Below, piece by piece: positions 1-11,765 of a DNA stretch of 64,000 bases. Location of the stretch: positions 820,665 through 884,664 of the forward strand of contig PTFA01000340.1 in assembly GCA_003342895.1 (NCBI GenBank), written 5' to 3'. The stretch is from Casuarius casuarius (Eukaryota > Chordata > Aves > Casuariiformes > Casuariidae). The translations under genes were made by a program, and so were the position numbers. The stretch's first letter is position 1, and the number at the start of each line of letters is the position of its first letter. A model generated the notes under the pieces. That model saw only the letters and a program-made list of their open reading frames with translations, had not been told where the DNA came from and did not search any database.

Positions 1-2066
1 GTAAGGGATCAGACTAAGTTTTCGGAGGAAGGCGGTAGGACGCGGGGTGGCTCACCTTGCAAAACTGAGTACAAGGCGGACCAGAGGGGAAGGTTTCATC
101 ACACAAGTGAGGCCATGAGCCCTGCCTGCTGCCAGGGGAGCACTGCCTGGCTGTGCTGTGATGCCCTGCTGAAGGCACAAATCCGAGGGCAGTGCAAGGG
201 CCTGCCTTCGCANGCGGCGGCAAGGGCGGCAAGAGCAGCTGCTCCCGAGACTTAGCAGCCTGGCTCATGGCACAGAAGGGAAGTAGTGTAGAAAGCAGCA
301 GCACACACATGCAGTGACACCAAAATCACGTGAGCAGCACTTGGCAGAGCTCTGCTGAAACTGATACAGGGCAAAGCTAAAGCTTCAGAAGCAAAAGCAC
401 AGGGAGGGCGACAGGCAGCAAAGAGTCTCAGCAGCACTTGGGGAATGTGATACTCAATTCCTTCGTATTATAATAAAATTAACCAGGAAGGCAGCTGAAG
501 CTGGTAGCAAAAGAGTAAATCACTTTTAGTACCGGTGAAACCATTTTTGCTGCGGTGGAGATCAGAGAGTGTGGTGACAGGAAAATATCAGGCATGGCCT
601 GGAGCTATGGTCAGGGTGGTGACGTTTTTGTCAAATGCTTGTACCGAAAGCATTGCCTAGCTGGTGCTAGGGTACAACAGCAGCTTACAATTGCTTCCTT
701 ATAAATGTCATTTTTCCAGCTCCCCAGGGCTCCTTCCCGCTGCCCAAGGCACGTGAGCAGAGCCTTCCGGCTGTCAGAGGGATGGCTTCTTACTCCTCTT
801 CCTGATTTTGTCCTTGGAGCTCTTCCTGCACCTGCTAAAACACACATGGCACTGTACCCTGCGCGCTCACCCTGCGATGGCTCCGGCTTCGTCCATGGAG
901 GTGTCCAGCCCAGCCACGGCGGATGTGGCCAGCCAGCCAGTTCCTGGCAACTAGCTGGTAGCAAGATGCTTGGTCAGGGAGCTGCCTCGACAAGCGCTTG
1001 CTCATCTGGCCGTGCACAGATGCTGCCACGTCCTCTGGAGGGTTTGACAGGAATTGTGTTTGTTTAGTTGCCAGGAAAAAGAAAAAAAAGAACTTCCTTC
1101 CCTCCTTCTGAGTAAGTCTCTGATAATTAACATTTTTAACATCTCTCAGGCTATAGGAGTTGTCTTGGACTGTGATACCAACTGGCAGAATCTGTGCATG
1201 TTCCCGGGACATTGGGGAGGTGGAAGGGAGGAGTTGGTGGCAGCGTGTGCAAGCGGCTGAGCATATGCCCTTTCAGGCTCCGCCCTGAAAAGGCATAGGG
1301 AGACACCAGAAAAGATTTTTGTCTTGTTTTGCAAAGCAAAGATTTTTGCCTTTGGGGTGTACTGGCAGGAGAGGCACTCCTCTCCCTGTTGTCCTTGATG
1401 CCGCTGCCCTACCTGGTCCCTACCCCCTGCCTGAGGGCTGGCTCTGCCCTGCAGCCTTGAAGACCTCCAGCTGCAGGGGTAACCTAGGCTTTGCCACCAC
1501 GGTCTTCCTGATACTCATCACAGCCAGCCAGCCCCACTTCTGAGGCTGTGGGCACTTGGGACTTCTCAGAAGAAATGGGCTTCGTCAGTGAAACAAGGTC
1601 AGAAATGCCTGTGGGATTCATGCTGTGAATGCTTTTTAGGGAAGGTTTTAGCCTTGGGGTTTATCTAGTGGCCTTTGAGTGCTTACACATACTAACTGTG
1701 TTTGTAATCAGAAAATCTGCTTTTATTCAAAGGAAATACCTCTGTGCATTTTAACAGAGGAGGTATAAAAGGGATTCGGAGTTTGAGTAACAACCGGGAG
1801 CTCTACAGTCAAAGTGTAAAGCACCAAATAGCCACCCATGCTCCTGTGAGGCAGGCAACAACCTGCGGCTGGTTGTCCCTGTCCTGGGGCTAAGACCCCC
1901 AGGCACACAGTGCTGTTACTCTTATCTCAAATGTCCCGGCCCCTCAAATCACCCCCAGATGTTGGTCTGGGTGTGGGAAGCAGATCCCTCCACATCGTGA
2001 CCACCCACCAGGGGTGGCGCAGGGCCCCGGCTGTACGCTCATGAGCGCCGCTGAACCGCGGGGATG

Positions 2067-2114
2067 CTGGCATCACCCTCCAGGCTGATACTGGCATCAC
2101 CCCCCAGGCTGATA
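2067..2114. repeat. Short tandem duplication (2 x 24 bp)
   Basis: Two adjacent 24-bp copies of CTGGCATCACCCYCCAGGC followed by TGATA, differing at one base. Confidence 0.85.
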
Positions 2115-3161
2115 CCTAGTCTAAGGATCAGCTGCTGGAGACACTTTGCACTTCAACTTCGCACACTGAATAAGCAGCGGGAGGACAACTGAACAAGGTG
2201 AGGACTCCCCTAATCCCCAAAGCCTTCTTGCATCTCCAAAGAAAGGAGGCAGCCCATAACACAGGAAAGTGCACCAGCGGCAAGTTGGCCTCAGCCGCAG
2301 AGGGGCTGAGTGCTAGTGAGGCTGGTGTGGGAGGGAGGGGAGGCTTCTCTAAGACAGAGCATGAAGCTAGTGGAGGTGTGATCATTTAGANCCAAGCTCA
2401 TGGCTAGCGGACCTGTGGTTTTCTTTCATGTCTTATTTGTAACTCTGTGTAGATGTTTCTGGGTTGGGTGTGATAGAAGAGCACAGGTTTTTAGTCCCTC
2501 TGCCCATATATTATTCCAGATTTTTAGTCTCTCTACTCATATATCATTCTTACCAAAAAAATAAATTATCAGGCAGTTCCTTTCTCAGGGTAGAGCAACC
2601 CTGAGAACCGGCATACTCAAGACGCTAACATGTTCTCCAGGCACTCGCCCAAAAGAGCAGCCGAGCACGTGTCCGCAGTACCAGAACGGGCAGCTGAAAC
2701 TGCAGGGCTCGGAAGAAGCAGTGTTGTCCACTGAGCAGCAAAAGCCAGGAAAGCTCCTTAGCACGCAGCAGGATCAAAGTGGCACACTTGAATCTGTAGG
2801 TCCTATAGGACTGAGCTGAACTACCACCTCTGGTCACCATCGGGCTAGTTTTGCNCCCACCCAAAGCTGCCCAGATGAGGACAAAGCCTATACCGTTCTG
2901 CAGGAAGGCAGATGGCCGCTTCCTTGCAAATATTTCCAGCAACAACTGCTAGAGGAGATCAACCAGGTTTTTCACCTGTAGCTCGGAGCTTGTGGCAGCC
3001 CCACATTAATCGAGAGTTTAACGTAAAGTAAGTAACACAGATTTGCAATAGCTAGGAAGGAAGACATTCAAAATGGCCTGTTAATAGCAGTGAGTTACCG
3101 AGGTTGTCATGCCCTGTGTGACATGGGTGACCCGCGGGTTTTCCATCTTCCTCTCCTTCTT

Positions 3162-3167
3162 TTTATT
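3162..3167 (-). promoter_or_regulatory. Candidate polyadenylation signal for gene A
   Basis: AATAAA on the minus strand about 1.36 kb past the gene A stop, the nearest canonical one I found. If gene A has a further tail exon it would lie between here and 4528. Confidence 0.3.
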
Positions 3168-4527
3168 CCTGTGATCTGCAAATGAAAGAGAGGCCAAATA
3201 GCTCTTGCCACTTAGGTTTCCAAAAACAGTCAGTCATTTTAGACAGCACCTCACACTTCATGAGACCTGTGAAGGAAATCTGGCTGCAGAGAGAAATGGA
3301 AATTGGAGCCTTTTGCTTGGGCTAAGCTCCTCTGTTTCTAAGACCAGGAGATCCTTATTTTCAAGGGACAGCAGAGAGGAGAGCAAGAATGAAGCAGGGA
3401 GAATGGACTTCTGTCTATGGATACCCTCCTCGCTTGCAAGCCGCCTCAACTAGTTACGTGGCTCTGAACTGGCTCCCTTTGGGTTTACTCATTCTGTGCA
3501 GTGTTTCCTATATTTCAGGCTCTGAAATGCACAGAGATGCACACTGTGGAATTATGATATTCTCCTCTCAATCTTCTGGAGGGCCCTCCTTCCCCTGAGA
3601 AGCTATGGGTGATGCCAAGGGCTAAGCCAGCACTTTCAGGAAGCCCAAAAGTTGTACAAGGTGCATGTTACTCCTCAGGCTGGTAGCAAGGCAGGCACTG
3701 CCACAGATCCCCTGAGTGAGGACGAGAGCAGAAGGGGGTCTTCTGAAAGGACTGGGATGTCCCCTAACACTGAGACACCACATAGCCTGCNCAGGGGAAA
3801 ACAAATGCAACTGCTAATCAGGTGAGTCAGGGGATTTTTGTGGAAAGGCTACAGAAACCAGAAACTTCCAAAGAAGCAGCTGAAGAAACATGTGAGACGT
3901 GTGCAAAAGCCTCCCTGATCTCTTCCCTCCCACCCCAGAGCTTGAGGCTTGGGAAATGAACGGAATGAACTTCATCTGCAAGAACCAGTTTTTACTGGAA
4001 CAACAGGTCAGCTGCCCTGCTGAGTCTTTACACATTCCCAGACACATTCTTGGCTGTTCAAAGCAGTTTTTTTCACTTTCAAACCCTGCTGCAGCTGAGG
4101 TTTTCAGAACAGAGTATGGGTATTGCCAGGGAAAGCAACAGCAGGATGCTCTGGAGAAGTAACTCACTTTCCCAAAACTCCTACCTGAGCATCCGTGGGC
4201 AAAGCAAAGGTGTTGGCAAGGACCNGCAGATAGAGACCAGTGCCCTACTGTGCCTTTCCTGAAAGGCTGGACATCAAACTACCATCAGTGCTGGGTCCTC
4301 AGCTGCTTTAGACAGTTCCTCTCTCAGCAGAGTCAAAGGCCTTTAAAAAAAGCTGGCTTTTTTTTTTTTTTTTAACTGAAAGCACCTTTCCTCAAGATCC
4401 ACTGCCAGGCTCTGATCACTGCCGGCATGGCTGGAGCAGGGGAGGGATGACAGCTGAGAATAAGCATCTGGCAAGTGGTCAGAGCAGTTANTTATGATCA
4501 CACAATCACTGGCAGGAAACCATGGGG

Positions 4528-4625
4528 CTACGTACGCCATAGGAAGACCAGCAGTATAAACAGGGCTACCACAGCAGGAAGGACGAAGCTGGCTGTCAGA
4601 TCAATGGGCTCCGAGCAGCCTCGCT
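4528..4625 (-). CDS. Gene A exon: transmembrane segment 5 and stop
   Basis: The acceptor is TTCTGCAG. It encodes ERGCSEPIDL and a hydrophobic stretch (ASFVLPAVVALFILLVFLW), then RT and a TAG stop. Gene B at the same point has a GTAAGT donor (T before it) leading to a tail exon. Gene A has GTACGT at that spot (C before it, phase 1), so it may splice onward to a tail exon I could not find. As read, the protein ends directly after the fifth membrane pass. Confidence 0.78.
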
Positions 4626-7600
4626 CTGCAGAAGAGAAAGTGAAAATGGTCAGTGTTTGGCCCTTTGGCCAACATCCCTCTTGAACGCTTACGTGACCTG
4701 AATTTAATCCAGAGCCTTCCTATGAAACAGAGAGGAGAATCCCTGAGCCACCACCACCACCAAAGACTGAGTTAACTACAAGAAACCTTAGATTTGCCTT
4801 CTTGCAGGGCCAGCTGTGCAAAGCTACCTAAGGATGCAGTGAGGCTCAGGCCCGCCAATCCCTCCCAGGTATCCCACCGCTCCCCACAACCAAGGCGAGC
4901 AAGGGAAGGGGCAGTATAAACCTGGGCCACCCCTTACCATTGAGCTGTTGGATATTTTGGAGCAGGAGGCTGGTGAACAGCACGAGGACGATCACTGTGG
5001 TGGGGGTTGCAGTGTCCAGGATGACACAGTGCCCTAGAAGAGGAGAAAACTACTGACAGATGAGACAGAAATGCATAAGGGATACAGGCTCACACTCAGA
5101 GGAGATGAGCTTTGGTGGGCAGGCAAGCAAGCCATGGCCAGTATCTCCAGATGTGTGCCATTAGATGCGTGCTAGGTCTCTCCCGGCAGTGAAAAATTGC
5201 AGAGTATGCTCTTAGACTCTTAACAGGCCTTCTCTGTCAGGGGTTTAGATCCTAAACAGTAACTCACATTTTTTGGTCCTGAAATGGATGAGAGCTGCTG
5301 GTCTGCACGACAGTGTTGCTGTGAGGAGGGCAGTTGTTATTATGGTAGCAAAGAGGAAAAGCCCGAGCAATATGAAGGCAACAGAAGGACCTGTGGGAGA
5401 CAGAATTGAACCAGAACTTAAGATTGGAATGCTTTTTCTGGCTGAGGCAGTGGTCTGAGAAAAAGACGGGGAAAGTTTGCTTCTCTTGCAAGAAACTACT
5501 GTGCATGATCTGTGGCCCAGTGCCGCAGAGCAGAATTGGCCTGGGCATCTGGAACAGGACTGCGCACTGCAGTGAAGAAATGTCCTATGACCTAGGGACG
5601 TGGCTGCCAGCAGTGCTGGCTCAGCACTGCTGGCCAGGGAACTATATCCTACATCTGATGACAATTTTATCCTGGGAGCTGATTGCAAGCAGCATTTTTT
5701 ATAAAAGATACCCTACGGGTAACATGCAGAAAGCACCTTTCTTTCAACAGAGAACAGGGAGAAGGCTCAAGTGTTTCAGGTTTTTTTTGTTTGTCTTAAT
5801 ATCTGTTTGCAGCTTATTATTTAGCACCCGTGACATGACAACTAGGTAGCCTCAGCCTAGAAGAGGGAAGAACTGGCTAAGAAGTACTTGGATATGCTGG
5901 CCAGTTGCAGAACAGCTGGGCTTCATGTTATTCATCCAAGGTCCCTAAAGGACTGGTGGAAGTGGTTTCAAAGCCACTTTTTCATCTTTGAGAAGCCCTA
6001 GAGAAGGGATAGTAGTACTTGAAGAGTGCAAAAAGACCAATGTAGCACTCAGGTTTTAAAAGAGCAGAGAGGGAGGAGTCTGGAGACAGAGCAGTAAACT
6101 CTAACTTCAGTTTCTCTAAATCAAATACCACTAGATCAAAGATGCTGCCTTGAAAACAAAGATGAGAAACCAAAGCACTAAAACCCAAATCAGATTAAGT
6201 GAATGAGTCACAGCGAGAGCCTACCTTCTTGCTGCATCCAGATGATAGAGGTGGCGAGCAGAAGAAGAGAGGAGAAACACAACAGTCCTTGGATGGACAC
6301 AGTCATCCATCTCTCCACTTTCTTTCCTAGGAAAAAGGCAAACGCACCCTAGTGAGAAATCATAACCATACAAGCAGCAGGAATGGTGCAGCCTGCAAAG
6401 GGAAGGTAAACACGAAGCACGGGTTTTCTTTGTGCAGAATTTAATTCTTACGAGATTAAAAACAAACAAACAAACAAAAAAAACAAAGAGAAAACCTGAT
6501 GAACTTCAGAGTGCTTTGTCTGATTTCAAAGCAGCCACAAGAAATCAGCCAGATTTGAGATCGTTCCATTCTGAACCAGACATCAATTCCATCTAGTAAG
6601 ACAGACTTTACAACGCATCTGCCCAGTTTCTGCCACCTACAATAACCTGACAAGTGCTGGATTTTCTCTGGAGACCCCTTTCATTGGGAAAGGTCCACAT
6701 GGTACAAGTTCTTGTCACATACAGCAGGCATGGAGAACCCCTCCGAAGAGACTATCCCCAAAGGCAAGAACTAACACCACAGCCTTCAAATGTCATCGAC
6801 ATAATATTAACAGACAAATACACATGGGACAACTTTCCTGCTAGCTGGAGGACTTCCCCTCCATTCTCCAGATGGCCTCTGCTGTTCTTGGGGCTGTTCT
6901 TGGTGGGCAGAAGAGCATATTAGCAGGTTACAAAGAATGCGTGTGGGAGGATTTGCAGGTGGCTATGTCTTTAGGTTTGTTTCTGTTGACCAATATGCAT
7001 GTTGTTACTGAAGTACCCATTTTAACCTGTAAGCTTCTTGGCATGTGGATCTGCAGCAGTATGTCAAGTCATGACCAGTGTGCTTGGTCACTGAAACTCG
7101 TGCTCTTCAGCACAGCACGTGATCTTTAGTCAGTTCTAAGTACCTTCCAGTGGGAAGGCTCTTCCCATGTAGGCTTTGATAATCTCCAAGTCCTGCGCTT
7201 TTATTTCTTCCTAAGAATGTCCAAGGGACAGGAGAGGAATAGGGACAGGATTTGTATATTTGGTAATGTGGTATTTTCAAGTGGCTCCACTTTCCAAAAA
7301 GCCATTTGGGGTGAACTGTTTCTAGGAAGTTTTATTTCCTTTGCAAGCTGCAGAAACATAAGAAGCAATGCATGAACTGAGCACATTTCTTCACACTACT
7401 GAAGCATCACAGACTGAAGTAGGAAGACAGGAGGGAAGGGGTTTGGCTAAGGCTTTCTGCCATCATCTGTCTGGTTCCTCTGCAGAGAGAAAAGGGTTTA
7501 GTTTGGGGAATTCAGGTGCCGCCCTGCATCCCGGGGCCCAGGCCTGACACTTACCAAGTCCTTGCTCCTCTGGCCAACAGAGCAGGACAGCGAAGCCTGT

Positions 7601-10600
7601 CGCAGAGACTGCAGCAAACAGCAGCACGAGAACAGCCATTCTCTGAGCATGGTGCAGAGGGGGCAGGAGACCTGCAATGAAGGGAGCAGTGAAATCCCAC
7701 TGCTGAGAATGGCTTAGAAACACAGAGAGGCTGTGGGTATCCCAGGAAACTGCAAAATGCTGGGAAACCTGTGGGAAGAGTCCTGGGTCTTCCTTGCTTG
7801 GGAATGCCCATGAGTGACAGTCACCCTACTGGGCAGGGCAGCCATTCCGAGAAAGCACCNGCAGCCGAAACTTGCTGCCCAGACAGAGAGGAGGCAGACC
7901 AGGCCTGGTGTGGCATTCGAATACACAAAGCAGATCGGAGATGGCTGGCAGAGTCATGGGTGCAAGCTAGCTGACATTTAACACACCAACCAACTGCCAG
8001 GTAGCAACACTAACCCTCCAGAGTCAGGTTCAGCACTGCTTCCTTCCAGCTGATCTCATTGCTGACATTGCAGGAGTAGGAGCCACAGTCCGCCTTCTCC
8101 CCTTTCCCAATCTGCAGCACAGTGATGTTTTCAGAGAGCTGATAGCACCTTTCTGGGGGGAGAGGACGTCCCTCCTTCTTCCAGGAGATGGCATCCACTC
8201 TTCCTTTTGGCAGCACGCAGCGCAACTCAATGGGTGAACCTACCAGGCTTGAACTGCACTGGAGCTCAGGCTGGGGCACAGGCTCTGGAAAAGAGATCAC
8301 AGAGTGGCAATAGTCCCAGGAGTGTGAGGCTTCCTTTGTATTACCTTTCTTCATAACTCAGATATCTAAAATTAGCCCTTATTGAGCTGCAAAAGTGCCC
8401 AGCCCTGTGGGGAGTTAGCAGGCCCTTCCCTTCTTGCTTATGCCCCGGCTGGCTCAGTGCCCCAGTCAAGCCTGAAGGGAGAGAAGACACTGCAGCAGCA
8501 GGGCAACATCTGCCGAGTTCACAGCTGCAAAGTGAACATCCCAGTCCTTGCTGCCGAGCCACCCCAGGATGGACACTACCAGCCCACACGGCCCTCGGAG
8601 ATCAGGCATGGCAGTCTGGGCCCAGGGATATGGACCCAGAAGAGCTGCGAGTTGCAGCTGCACTGAAAAGCGATGACAGGGACTTCCCAGAAACTGTCTG
8701 CCTGGGGTGTCCTGGGAGGAAAGGGCTGTTCCCACACAGGCAGTGAGAGCCGGGAAGAAGAGGGTGGGTCAAAGATGCAATGTGGCACTGCCCAGCTGCC
8801 TGCATTTAAACTGGTCAAACTCCTCATGGGCCAAAGCACGCAGAAGCAAGCCTTGCATGCTGGATACCCTTGCCATGTGCAAAAGGAGGGCTGACTCACT
8901 GCCTCAGCTAATGCGTAGGTACCTGCACCAGACAGGGCTGCTATTAACTACATTTGGACTTCCACTTAACAGCAACAGCATGCTCCTTATGTCCTTCTTC
9001 CCTGGGCACGATGTCCTACATTCGGTACGCTCACATAGCAATGCTGAGCTCTACGAAAGGGCAATTCAAAACAAGCTTAGCTCTCATTTCTGTTTATCTT
9101 TCAGGTAAGTTCAGAGACAGAGAAAGGTGAAACTTGTATGAAGGAAGAAGTCTACAGGCACCCAAGACCTGCAGTTACCCTGGGGAACTTCTGTGTGTGT
9201 CTGCGGGGAGCCACAGGAGAGCCAACACTCAGCCACGGCTATATGACAGATGCACCCTCCTGTGAAGAGTGTCTGTAAGTCTGGCTAACCTCACCATGCC
9301 TGATCCTGAAGAGATTAGGATGGCAATTTGTAAGGCAGCAGCTTATCCTGTGATTGCCTACCGAGGAGCTTCTGGTCCCAGTCCTGAGGGACCGGCCATG
9401 GCCTGTGCCAGCAGGGCAGCTCCTCACTTCCTCAAATTATTAGTGTGACAATCATTTTGCTTATCAAATTTGAGCAGAAATAACCTCTCTGAGGGGATTT
9501 TTATAACATGTACTTTCCTGTTCATGATGAAATAATTAGATAAAAACAGAGCAGAAGATGAGAACCCAAGCTGGGCCAGAATGTGCCCCCCCCCATCTCA
9601 TTCACCCCGGGATGAAGGCACCATGCACCCCTATTTCTCCAAAAGGAAACTCAGCCCACTGCCTGTCTGAGTCTCTAAACACCCTCTAGCATTTCCTAGC
9701 AGTGCTTTTAGGGTCTCCAGTCTGTGTCCTTCAAGGCGGTGATGAAACCAGAAAGTCCTCCTCTATTCTGGTTACTGTTCCGTATATGCGGACTCTTCTG
9801 TCATACCGACTGTCAAATCTTTGTCCACGAAAACCATCTTCTCAACACGTTTGACTTACTGATAACTTCAAGTAAAGTCATCCTAGCTTTATCCTGCTTC
9901 AGATCAACTGTTGCTTTATAGACCCCACTGTCTATCTCTTGCAGCTTTTGCAAGAGAAGGGAGCCATTCTCTGGATAGAAAATCACTCTGCCTTGGTAAG
10001 CTGGGTAGATAGTTGGAGACTGTGAATCTGCATAGTACTGCAGGATGAATTCAGGAGTGGTATTTCTTATGTATTCCCACTCAGTGAAGCTTATGTTCTT
10101 GATATCTGGTGCATACAACAGCACAGAGGATCCTTCAGCTACAAATCTTCTTTCTGTGATTTCCACTGCTACGGAAGTCCACTGAAAAATCAAAAAGAGA
10201 CCTGGAGAGAGGAGAGATGCCAGAGAAGGATGAGTTAGTGGTGAAGCAAAAGCCAAAGGGCAATTTAAACTGTTTGCACAACTTTTTTTCTTTTTTTTTT
10301 TTGAACAAGATCCCAACCGTCTCCTGAAGCACACTGTGCCACATGTCTGACTTCCTCCTGTTTTTTGAGAAAAACTGTAAGATGTTTGTGCACATGTTAT
10401 GTAGACCCTTGTTAGCTGGTTAAGATGATTCCTTGCCCTTTGGAATGAAAACAGTGGGAATCTTAGTCCCTTAGGATTTTTCTGCACATCAGAAGCTGCA
10501 AACAGGGACTGTGCAGCTTCCCCCCTGCATGTTGAGTCGTCCCCTCAGCATCAGAAAGGAACTGCCTTGCTTGGAAACCAAGCTGTGAAATGCGCTTTGT

Positions 10601-11727
10601 TGAGACTGCTTAGACCTGGCTGCTGAATTACCGGCCTCTGAGAGCTCACCTTTCTGAACATTGTGAAACCTATACTCATATTCAGCTTATGCCTCACCAA
10701 GCTCTTAGCAAAAGTTAAGTACGGCAAATCTAGTGCCCCTCACTTTGGTACCCAGGGACTACAGAGGTCTGTGGAAAGTGCTAAATCTGTACATACTGAC
10801 ACACTTCTGGCACTTCTGAGTCACACAGGCAAGTGTGCCTCAGGCACGTGAGCTGCTTTTAATATTCAGAGAAATCAGAAAAAGGCTCTTATATAAGGGC
10901 ATTTGTCTTGAAAATGTTTTCTATTTTCCGCAAAAGAACAGATGGGAAAATGAAGCTAATGTGGGGAGCATTCTGCGAGCATGACCCTGAAGCACAGCCT
11001 TGGCTGGACCAGACGGAGGCACGGATATCCTGCTGCAGAACGGCTGGCATAAAAGGCCTCAGCAAGCTAAAAGTCACATCAACCAGCTCCAGCCCCCAAA
11101 CCTGCCTGAACTATCATTCTGGAGCTGCTTTTAGCCCATTTAAAAGGTTAGACTTGTTGCTAAAGAGGTACCGAAAGGAAACCTCTGGTCTGAGCATGGA
11201 GGAAAGATGAAGGAGAGGAGGGTCAGAGACATTCACAGGAGGGTACCAGAGGATACATCATGGTCGGAGCAGAGAAGGAAACTGTGGTGGCCTTGGAGAG
11301 ACTCCCAGGAAAGCAATCTTTAGGCATGCAATAGAGGACCACTGCCTCGTAAGAGGTGGCAGTAATATCCAGGTACTGTGATGCTGAAGCATTTGAGGCC
11401 ACTGGGAGGGAGGCACCTGCCCTGAGCAGCCTGCCACACTGTGACACTCAGCCAGGAAGCTCGGGATGGCTCCTGGGGCTCATGTCTTCAGCGAGACTGC
11501 CACGGCCCGGAGAAGTGATGCGAGGGGAGCACAGAAATGCTGGAAGCGCGTGCTCTCAAACTCCCCGGGGGCCGGAAGAGCGGGAGGGCTGCTCTGCAGC
11601 ACCTGCTGTGCAGCACAGTCTGAACGAGGGACAGGTGAGGTGCACCCAGCGTGCCAGCCCCTCTCTGAACCGGGGCGCCAGCCCGGTACTCACAGCCTGC
11701 GACAGCCGAGCGGAGAGGCATCGGCAT
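4528..11727 (-). CDS. Gene A: two-Ig-domain, five-transmembrane receptor (393 aa, 8 coding exons)
   Basis: Spliced model, exons in transcript order: 11727-11694, 10201-9860, 8284-8015, 7671-7555, 6326-6225, 5390-5268, 5033-4938, 4625-4528. The total is 1182 nt, an open frame of 393 codons plus TAG, and every intron is phase 1. Residues 1 to about 20 form a signal peptide, 12-125 the IgV-like exon, 126-215 the IgC2-like exon, and 216-393 five exons with one hydrophobic segment each. The V domain lacks the usual B- and F-strand cysteines, as in CD2/SLAM-family V domains, but keeps the Trp and the DSGVY motif. The C2 domain ends in a DCGSYSC motif followed by N-x-ISW, as in SLAM-type C2 domains. 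The expected topology is Ig domains outside, five passes and a very short cytosolic end. Gene B is its paralogue. The topology resembles CD47, but the two-Ig ectodomain does not. The function is unknown; a leukocyte surface recognition protein is my inference. Confidence 0.85.
4938..5033 (-). CDS. Gene A exon: transmembrane segment 4
   Basis: 96 nt, phase 1-1, acceptor CTTCTAG and donor GTAAGG. The hydrophobic stretch TTVIVLVLFTSLLL is bounded by WHCVILD and QNIQQLNG. The gene B counterpart is 93 nt (one codon shorter) and shares the SLL/FLI-x-NI end. Confidence 0.82.
5268..5390 (-). CDS. Gene A exon: transmembrane segment 3
   Basis: 123 nt, phase 1-1, acceptor TCCCACAG and donor GTGAGT. It encodes GPSVAFILLGLFLFATII, continuing hydrophobic to TATLSC, and then a polar stretch with LIHFRTKK. 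Gene B has the same exon length, with GPSIAFILP at the start and LIHLKSKTG at the end. Confidence 0.85.
6225..6326 (-). CDS. Gene A exon: transmembrane segment 2
   Basis: 102 nt, phase 1-1, acceptor TTCCTAG and donor GTAGGC. A basic start (GKKVERW) leads into a hydrophobic stretch (SIQGLLCFSSLLLLATSII) and ends in WMQQEG. Gene B has a 102-nt exon with the same W-x-x-W start, SGLVCISS core and WMREEG end, so the two are clearly paralogous. Confidence 0.85.
7555..7671 (-). CDS. Gene A exon: transmembrane segment 1
   Basis: 117 nt, phase 1-1, acceptor ATTGCAG and donor GTAAGT. It encodes a short linker and a hydrophobic stretch (MAVLVLLFAAVSATGFAVLL, residues about 227-246) followed by CWPEEQ. 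The gene B equivalent is also 117 nt. In single-pass SLAM proteins this would be the only membrane segment. Here four more hydrophobic exons follow in phase. Confidence 0.85.
8015..8284 (-). CDS. Gene A exon: IgC2-like domain
   Basis: 270 nt, phase 1-1, acceptor TTTTCCAG and donor GTTAGT. It encodes a C2-set domain with B-strand cysteine (ELRC), C-strand Trp (ISWKKEG) and F-strand DCGSYSC, followed by NVSNEISW. Extra cysteines (LQC, ERC, DCG) leave room for a second disulfide, as SLAM-family C2 domains have. The exon has exactly the same length as its counterpart in gene B and shares the WKK-PLPP and DCGSYSCN signatures with it. Confidence 0.9.
9860..10201 (-). CDS. Gene A exon: IgV-like domain
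   Basis: 342 nt, phase 1 at both ends, acceptor CTCTCCAG and donor GTAAGT. It encodes the end of the signal peptide and a V-set domain of about 100 residues. The B strand reads SSVLL with no cysteine, the C-strand Trp is in EWEY, GRVIFYPENGSLLL covers the D-E strands, and DSGVY marks the F strand, again with no cysteine. Loss of the canonical disulfide is typical of CD2/SLAM/HEPACAM-type V domains. Three N-glycosylation sequons are visible (NIS, NTT, NGS). The homologous exon in gene B is 345 nt. Confidence 0.9.
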
Positions 11728-11765
11728 GGTGGAGACCTGCGGCACGTCCAAACCAGCGCGAGGAA
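11694..11765 (-). CDS. Gene A exon with start codon (signal peptide)
   Basis: The ATG is at 11727 (minus strand) in a strong start context (CCACC before ATG), with a second in-frame ATG two codons later. The 34 coding bases end in a GTGAGT donor at phase 1. Joined to the V exon, they give a hydrophobic signal peptide running MPMPLRSAVAGC into LFLIFQW. Upstream of the ATG a pyrimidine-rich acceptor ends at 11766, so about 38 nt of 5' UTR (11728-11765) sit in this exon. A further non-coding first exon is expected in the CpG island at about 16.1 kb. This start was chosen for its Kozak context, its phase fit and the hydrophobic core it completes. Confidence 0.72.

Larger units (their letters stand above)
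1..4527. other. 3' flank of gene A, no gene recognised
   Basis: Apart from the possible gene A 3' UTR and the 24-bp duplication I see only short, unrelated open frames with no domain, splice pattern or repeat that I can support. Confidence 0.5.
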
